Shown here in pieces: positions 59,001 through 64,000 of a DNA stretch of 64,000 nucleotides (within the stretch, counting starts at the first letter, position 1; every line of letters starts with the position of its first letter). Both the position numbers and the translations under genes were made by a program. The notes under the pieces were generated by a model. The model was given only the letters and a program-made list of their open reading frames with translations, searched no databases and had not been told where the DNA came from. Source of the DNA: Opisthocomus hoazin (taxonomy: Eukaryota > Chordata > Aves > Opisthocomiformes > Opisthocomidae); NCBI RefSeq assembly GCF_030867145.1, contig NC_134434.1, forward strand, positions 3,348,001 to 3,412,000. The letters run 5' to 3'.

Positions 59001-61030
59001 CCCCCCAAACCGGGATGCTGCCAGCCCCCCCGGGCTCCCTTGCAGCCCCCCGGGGCAGGAAACCCTCTCCCATCCTCTTACCCCAGTGGCCGGGGGAGCT
59101 GGTCGCTGCCGTCGGCCTCGGCTGCAGCCGCCCCCAGCTTTCCCAGGGCGTCGTCCAGCTGCCTGATCTGGGAATGGCGGCGGGGACAGAGTCAGGGCCG
59201 TGTCGTGCCAGCACGGGGGCCCTTCGGCTGCCACCTCCCCTCCCAGACCCCCCTGGCATCCCCACAGCCCCCTCGGGGACTGCCGCCGGCTCACCTTCCC
59301 CTTCTTGCCCTGCAGGTCACTGGCCAGGCCCTGCAGGGAGGACACCTGGCGCTGCAGGTCGGCCAGGGCGCTGGCGATGCTCTTCTCATCTAGAGGGACA
59401 TGGTCCAAGGGGACATGCTGTCAGTGAGGGGCTCTCGCCCTCGTGGCCAGGCTCTGACCACGACGAGCCCCCAACCCAGCGGGTCCCTGTGCCGAACACC
59501 CCCCCGCCAGTTCCCCCAGAGCTCCCACCTCTCTCTGGGAAGAGCAGGCGCAGCTCCTCCAGCTCGGTGCGGTCCAGCTTGGTGGCTTCCAGCTGGGCCA
59601 CCCTCTCCTTCAGGCTGCCGTAGAGGTGGCTGAACTCTGCCATCTGTTGCAGAGCCTCCACCATCTCCACAGAGCGGCCGGACACGCTGCTGGAGTCCGA
59701 GGACCCCTGGGGCACAGCTGGCTCTTGACGCAGGGACACGTCCTCGTGTGTCCCCAGAGCAGCGGGGGCAGCTTCAGCGGGGATGTTCTCCGCAACAGGA
59801 AGGCCGGCCTGCATGTTCAGAGAGCTCGGCCGGACCCCTGCTCCTTCTTCGTCGGTGGCTGCAGGTGCTGGCTTCATTCCCGTGCTGGTGGTCAGGGTGC
59901 TGGGGGACCCTGGCTGCGTCCCCAGGGTGGTGGTCTGGGTGTCAGGGGCCACTGGCTGCATCCCCGCAGTGGTGGCCCTGGCGTCAGCACCCCCTGTCTC
60001 CTGCTGGGTGTCCCCGTCTGAGCTGCGGGGCTCGGCAGGGCCAGACTGGCCCCCCCTGCCCTCCTGGGAAGAGGAGCCAGAGGGCAGCAGGTTCCCAGGC
60101 AGAGGCTGGGCCTTTCCTTCAGCCTTTTCCTGCGAAGGAAGGGAGGGAGGGGGGGATCAAGGGTTCAGCCCGGCCACGGAGCCGCTCCCCTCCTCGGGAC
60201 ACCCTTCCCACTCTTGCCTCCTGGTGTCCTTCGCGCTGGGTGACGCTGATGGCCACGGGGCAGGGGCTGGGTGGCAGGGTGACGGGGAGAGGGGCAGGGA
60301 GGGGGACGAGGGCTCAGCTCCCTCCCGGGGGCACCGGCGGCAGCTCACCAAGCCAAGCGCCTCCTGCATCATCCGGATCTGCTCTTCCATCGTCCGGTTC
60401 CGCTCTTCCATCGTCCGGTTCCGCTCTTCCATCGTCCGGTTCTGCTCCTCCATCGTCCGGTTCTGCTCTTCCATCCTCCGGTTCTGCTCTTCCATCGTCC
60501 GGATCTGCTCTCTCATCATCCGGTTTTCCTCTTCCATTGTCCGGTTCTGCTCTTCCACCGTCCGGATCTGCTCTTCCATCCTCCGGTTCTGCTCTTCCAT
60601 CGTCCGGACGTCCTCTTGGGTGTGCGACTGCGCCGCCTTCATCCCACCGATCTCCTCGAGGAGATCCTGGGAGAGAGCCACGGCCTGCGGGGGGGGTGAG
60701 GGGTGGGCAGGGGTGAGCCCCAGGGCAGGGTTCCTGGGGACCAGGACCTCCACCCTGCCATGCGTGGAGCCCGGGGGAGGGGGTGTCTGGCGGGGCAGCC
60801 CCCAGGGCACCGGCCAGAGCCTCTACCTTGGAGATGCCGCTCTCCTTGGCTGCCATCGCCGCCTCCACGCGCTCCACGTCGGCGGCCAGGGAGGCGACCT
60901 GGGGGCCGCTGGCACAGCCCTGCAGCTGCCCGAGCATGGAGTGCAGCAGCCCGTGCAGCGCTGGCAAGTAGACTTGCCCGGACCTCCCAAAGGCCTCGGC
61001 CAGCAGCTCGGCCATTCTGCGCGAGGCCAT
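55891..61030 (-). CDS. QRICH2: QRICH2 (glutamine-rich protein 2-like), 15 coding exons in this model
   Basis: QRICH2 is a coiled-coil protein of the sperm flagellum in mammals. Fifteen exons with GT/AG borders and matching phases give 865 aa. In order: a helical N-terminal segment (residues 1-68); a coiled coil with 12 near-identical heptads (95-178); a Thr/Pro/Gly/Gln-rich region with 14-residue repeats (about 237-265); and a long coiled-coil region (about 330-700; for example [67 protein letters not shown]). Then comes the conserved [18 protein letters not shown] segment with a CxxC pair (C709, C712), and a proline-rich tail. Position next to UBALD2 and strand agree with human. Human QRICH2 is about twice as long, so the start at 61030 (good Kozak context, gcagccatgg) may not be the only one, and upstream exons may be missing. 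Confidence 0.82.
56221..56374 (-). CDS. QRICH2: QRICH2 exon 14
   Basis: 154 bases encoding [51 protein letters not shown]; acceptor CCCGCAG. Confidence 0.85.
56565..56672 (-). CDS. QRICH2: QRICH2 exon 13
   Basis: 108 bases encoding [20 protein letters not shown] and [15 protein letters not shown]; proline/lysine-rich. Donor AG/GTAGGG. Confidence 0.85.
56893..56955 (-). CDS. QRICH2: QRICH2 exon 12 (CxxC segment)
   Basis: 63 bases encoding [20 protein letters not shown]. The FHCxSCDRP motif is the most diagnostic part of the family as I remember it. Confidence 0.92.
57161..57282 (-). CDS. QRICH2: QRICH2 exon 11
   Basis: 122 bases encoding [40 protein letters not shown]; donor AA/GTGAGT. Confidence 0.9.
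57406..57570 (-). CDS. QRICH2: QRICH2 exon 10
   Basis: 165 bases encoding [55 protein letters not shown]; acceptor TGCTAG. Confidence 0.9.
57775..57849 (-). CDS. QRICH2: QRICH2 exon 9
   Basis: 75 bases encoding [20 protein letters not shown] then QRIDA; a typical repeat of this coiled-coil domain. Donor GCG/GTAGGG. Confidence 0.88.
58075..58200 (-). CDS. QRICH2: QRICH2 exon 8
   Basis: 126 bases encoding [42 protein letters not shown]; donor GAG/GTGGGT. Confidence 0.88.
58470..58673 (-). CDS. QRICH2: QRICH2 exon 7
   Basis: 204 bases, 68 residues from [20 protein letters not shown] to VPARSQ. An alternative in-frame donor (CAG/GTGCCA) lies 15 bases earlier, so the last five residues are uncertain. 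Confidence 0.82.
58844..58934 (-). CDS. QRICH2: QRICH2 exon 6
   Basis: 91 bases encoding [20 protein letters not shown] then [10 protein letters not shown]; glutamine-rich coiled coil. Donor CAG/GTGAGC. Confidence 0.87.
59082..59167 (-). CDS. QRICH2: QRICH2 exon 5
   Basis: 86 bases encoding [20 protein letters not shown] then SDQLPRPL and two bases; donor GG/GTAAGA. Confidence 0.85.
59295..59389 (-). CDS. QRICH2: QRICH2 exon 4
   Basis: 95 bases encoding (D)[20 protein letters not shown] then [11 protein letters not shown]; coiled coil. Acceptor CTCTAG, donor AAG/GTGAGC. Confidence 0.87.
59529..60129 (-). CDS. QRICH2: QRICH2 exon 3 with 14-residue repeats
   Basis: 601 bases (residues 181-380 plus one base). 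Starts [20 protein letters not shown]. Contains two and a half 14-residue units ([33 protein letters not shown]...), and ends in the coiled-coil segment [20 protein letters not shown]. Acceptor TTCGCAG, donor AGAG/GTGGGA. Confidence 0.85.
60349..60684 (-). CDS. QRICH2: QRICH2 exon 2, heptad-repeat coiled coil
   Basis: 336 bases, 112 residues: [20 protein letters not shown], then HTQEDV, then twelve heptads of the RTMEEQN type, then GL. Acceptor CCCGCAG, donor TTG/GTGAGC. Confidence 0.85.
60355..60606 (-). repeat. QRICH2: 21-bp coding minisatellite (12 heptads)
   Basis: Twelve consecutive 21-base units encode the heptad R-T/R/M-M/V-E-E-Q/R/E-N/I. The plus-strand core is ctcttccatcgtccggttc. 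Several neighbouring units are identical, indicating recent unit turnover. The frame is kept throughout. Confidence 0.95.
60827..61030 (-). CDS. QRICH2: QRICH2 first coding exon of the model
   Basis: 204 bases, 68 residues beginning [20 protein letters not shown] and ending KESGISK; donor AAG/GTAGAG. Upstream AG dinucleotides after short pyrimidine runs mean it could instead be an internal exon. Confidence 0.7.
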
Positions 61031-61267
61031 GGCTGCTGCTCTGCCGGAGCAGATGGAGCCTGCCCTGGGGGGCCGCGAGCCTTTCTGCCTGGAGGGCACC
61101 TGGATGGGAAGGGAGCCTGGCAGCCGGCAGCCTTCCTCGTCGGGCTCTCCGCAGAGAGTGACCGGCCCGGGGGGCGACGGGGCACAGGGGACGATGGGGC
61201 GTCTCCCGCTGCCAGGCGAAGAAGCCGTGTCCCCGGAGACAGCGGGCCCCACCCCGGGTCCCTGCCA

Positions 61268-62478
61268 CACAGAATCACAGAACCACAGAATGTTCGGGGT
61301 TGGCAGGGACCTCTGGGGATCACCCAGCCCAACCCCCTGCCGAAGCAGAGTCACCCAGAGCAGGCTGCACAGGACCTTGTCCAGGCGGGGCTGGAATATC
61401 TCCAGAGAAGGAGAATCCACAACCTCCCTGGGCAGCCTGGGCCAGGGCTCCGTCACCCTCAGAGGGAAGAAGTTCTTCCTCGGGTTCAGACGGAACTTCC
61501 TCTGCTTCAGTTTGTGCCCATTGCCCCTTGTCCTGTCACTGGGCACCACTGAAAAGAGTCTGGCCCCGTTCTCCTGACACCCACCCTTGAGATAGTTATA
61601 AGCATTTATTGGGTCCCCTCACAGCCTTCTCTTCTTCAGGCTGAACAAGCCCAGCTCCCTCAGCCTCTCCTCGTAGGGGAGATGTTCCAGTCCCCTCACC
61701 ATCCTCGTAGCCCTCCGCTGGACTCTCTCCAGTAGCTCCTCATCTTTCTTGAACTGGGGAGCCCAGAACTGGACACAGGACTCCAGATGGGGCCTCACTA
61801 GGGCAGTGTAGAGGGGAAGGAGAACCTCTGTCAACCTGCTGGCCATACTCCTCCTAATGCACCCCAGGAGCCCATTGGCCTTCTTGGCAGCCAGGGCACA
61901 CTGCTGGCTCATGGTCAACCTGTCATCGCCCAGCACTCCCAGTCCCTCTCCACAGAGCTGCTCTCCAGCAGCTCCGCCCCAAGCCTGTACTGGTGCCTGG
62001 GGTTGTTCCTCCCCAGGTGCAGGACCCTGCACTTGCCCTTGTTGAACCTCATCAGGTTCCTCTCTGCCTAACTCTCCAGCCTGTCCAGGTCACGCTGAAT
62101 GGCAGCACAGCCTGCCAGTGCATCCACCGCTCCTCCCAGTTTGGTGTCATCAGCAAACTGGCTGAGGGTACATTCTAACTCTTCATCCAGCTCACTGATG
62201 AAGAAGTTAAACAATACTGGGCCCAGTACTGACCCCTGGGGGACACCACTAGTTACCAGCATCCAACTAGACTCAGCGCTGCTGCTGACAGCCCTCTGAG
62301 CTCTGCCATTCAGCCAGTTCTCAATCCACCTCACCGACCACTCCTCCAGCCCACACTTCCTGAGCTTCCCTAGGAGGATGTTCTGGGAGACAGCGTCGAA
62401 AGCCTTACTGAGGCCGAGGTAGACAACATCCACGGCTCTGCCCTCATCTACCCAGCCAGTCACGCCATCGTAAAAAGC
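61268..62478 (-). mobile_element. CR1 LINE, longest copy, with decayed reverse transcriptase C-terminus
   Basis: About 1.2 kb, 5'-truncated, minus orientation, ending (plus) acagaatcacagaaccacag. The minus-strand frame from about 62478 to 62068 keeps [17 protein letters not shown] and the catalytic FADD motif (FADDTKLGG). It is then broken by a stop at 62068-62070 and a frameshift near 61935, after which [14 protein letters not shown] resumes. Inactive pseudogene copy. Confidence 0.96.
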
Positions 62479-63079
62479 TGGGCTGAAGCCTCGGCTCCAG
62501 GAACCGGCAGAGCTGCAGGCTCCGCAGCTCTCCAGCGACCCGCAGGGACTGGGCAAGCTTTCTAGACAGCCCTCGCCATGGGCAGGAAAAGCTGCCAGAG
62601 CCCGACCACAGCCCGGGGCCACGTCGGCACAGCGCTACAGCTACAGCAACGGCGAGGGGAGGCTCTTGGGGCAGAAGGCAAAACGCTGAGCTTCCACGCT
62701 GCTGTGAGGGCAAGGCAGGCCCAGGCTGGGCCAGCTCGGGCAGGTGCTGTGTCCCAGCTGCACCGGCCCCAGCCCACTCCTGGGTCGGGGCAAGGACCGT
62801 GTCACAGAACAGCGAAGGAAACCAGGAGTGACACCAGTAATACCGATTAAAAACAGGACTCTGGCAACCAAGGGAGCACACGGGGCAATGCTGCCACAGC
62901 GCACTCCCAAGCAACCGCTCGCCTGCCCCCGGGCAGCTCCCCCACTCCAAACTCAGCACGAGGGACCAGAAGCCCCCTTTGCCTGGCCAGTTTGGGTCAG
63001 CGCTCGCGGCCGCATCCCCTCCTGGCTCCTTGTGAAAATTGACCCCGTCCCAGCCGAACCCAGGACGCACACTGGGTAA
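62479..63079. other. Sequence between CR1 copies upstream of QRICH2
   Basis: About 600 bases with no recognisable gene or repeat. Open frames here (for example 62641-62910 minus) look like chance. Confidence 0.5.
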
Positions 63080-63246
63080 AAGCACCCAGTTTTGGTACAA
63101 CGCTGGGCTGAAGCCCCCCCAGCCCCCGTGCACCCCCTTTGGGGGGCTTTAGCAGCCCCCATACTCAGAGGGCAGCAAGTGCTCTGCCGAGTCAGGGCCC
63201 CAGCAGGGTCAGGGCCGGGTCCCCCCTACCCGATTTTCCTCCGCTT
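63080..63246 (+). repeat. Dispersed repeat copy B
   Basis: Second copy of the segment at 53575-53765, same orientation. It abuts the CR1 copy that starts at 63251. Confidence 0.8.
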
Positions 63247-63250
63247 GAAT

Positions 63251-63818
63251 CTCAGAATCAGAGAATGGTTTGGGTTGGAAGGGACCTCAGAGATCACCGA
63301 GCTCCAACCCCCTGCCACGGCCAGGGACCCCTTCCACCAGCCCAGGCTGCTCAAAGCCCCGGCCAGCCTGGCCTTTCAGAATAGTGGCCTTGGCCACTGC
63401 CAGGGAGGGGGAAGCCACAGCTTCCCTGGGCCGGGGCCTCACCAGCCTCACTGGAAAGAACGTCCCTCTCCCGTCTCATCTCACTCTGCCCTCTGTCACC
63501 TTGAAGCCACCACCCCTTGTCCTATCACTCCACGCCTCTGGAAAAAGTCCCTCTCCAGCTCTCTGGCAGCCCCTTCAGGTATTGGCAGGCTGCTCGAAGG
63601 TGTCCCCCCAGCTTTCTCTTCTCCGGGCTGGACAGCCCCAGCTCTCCCAGCCTTTCCTCCCAGCAGAGGTGCTCCAGCCTTCAGATCATTGCTGGGGCCT
63701 CCTCTGGCCCCACTCCAATAGGTCAGTGTCTGTCCTGTGCTGAGGGCTACAGAGCTGGATGCAGGACCTCCCCCCCGCCTCTCACCAGAGCAGGGCAGAG
63801 GGGCAGAATCCCCTCCCT
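63251..63818 (-). mobile_element. CR1 LINE fragment (second subfamily)
   Basis: Plus strand begins tcagaatcagagaatggttt and ggttggaagggacct, the 3' end of the same subfamily as 40325-40604. It continues through ctccgggctggacagcccca and stops at the sequence gcagaatcccctccctc, where the 14-residue repeat array begins. Confidence 0.9.
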
Positions 63819-63995
63819 CATTGCTGGGATGATGCTCTGTGTGCCAGGGGACCCTGGCTTCGTTCCGGAGGTAGTGGTCTGGGTGCTGGGGGACCCTGGC
63901 TTCATCGCAGGGGCAGTGCTCTGACTGCCGGGGGACCCTGGCTGCATCTCTGTGGTGGTCCTCTGAGTTCCAGGGGACCCTGGCTGTGTCCCCTG
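63819..63995 (-). repeat. 42-bp (14-residue) QRICH2-type repeat array at the window edge
   Basis: Four 42-base units are open on the minus strand: QPGSPGTQRTTTEM, QPGSPGSQSTAPAM, KPGSPSTQTTTSGT, KPGSPGTQSIIPAM. They match the units in QRICH2 exon 3. Whether this is a further QRICH2 exon, part of a duplicated copy, or a relic cannot be settled, because the array runs off the edge and its left side is replaced by CR1. Confidence 0.75.
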
Positions 63996-64000
63996 GAATG

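Noticed and set aside
59783-61552. 589-codon plus-strand frame containing serine/isoleucine repeats
   Set aside because: The repeats are the reverse complement of the QRICH2 heptad minisatellite, and the end runs into a CR1 copy.
62068-62622. Possible functional reverse transcriptase
   Set aside because: Only the C-terminal part is present, followed by a stop and a frameshift. It is a 5'-truncated CR1 relic.

Overview
The window is vertebrate nuclear DNA, almost certainly from a bird. Seven truncated CR1 LINE copies are present, and CR1 is the dominant avian retroposon. The DNA is GC-rich with short introns, as on an avian microchromosome. The gene order EXOC7 - FOXJ1 - RNF157 - UBALD2 - QRICH2 is the one known from human 17q25. 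Genes were identified by translating exons with GT/AG boundaries and comparing them with remembered vertebrate proteins; no database search was run. All exon phases listed here join without a break.

Layout, left to right. Positions 1-2660 hold the first three coding exons of EXOC7 (minus strand, exocyst Exo70), which runs off the left edge; its CpG-island promoter carries NRF1-type and YY1-type motifs. From about 2.96 to 11.9 kb is intergenic, with one CpG-rich islet at 9.8-10.3 kb. FOXJ1 (minus), the motile-cilium forkhead regulator, has two coding exons (17587-17081 and 14315-13527, 431 aa), an AT-rich 3' UTR, and an RFX X-box/CCAAT cluster near 19.0-19.1 kb. RNF157 (minus), a RING E3 ligase, is complete in 19 coding exons from 47434 to 23596 (684 aa). 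It also has a candidate alternative stop-containing exon at 24169-24209.

UBALD2 (plus) is complete in three coding exons (51843-54578, 167 aa). It lies head-to-head with RNF157 and tail-to-tail with QRICH2, and its promoter has a perfect CRE and four CCAAT boxes. A QRICH2-like gene (minus) has 15 coding exons from 61030 to 55891 (865 aa in this model). It includes a 12-heptad coiled coil written as a 21-bp minisatellite and a conserved C-terminal CxxC segment. To its right are two CR1 copies, a second copy of a roughly 170-bp segment found in UBALD2 intron 2, and at the very edge another array of the 14-residue QRICH2 repeat. This suggests a local duplication, or that the gene continues to the right.

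There is no operon-like cooperation, as this is an ordinary vertebrate gene neighbourhood. FOXJ1 (ciliogenesis) and QRICH2 (sperm flagellum) do share cilium/flagellum biology. I found no tRNA, rRNA, CRISPR array or other prokaryotic-type system, and no clearly new biological system. The most unusual material is the repeat architecture of QRICH2 and the duplicated segments at the right end.
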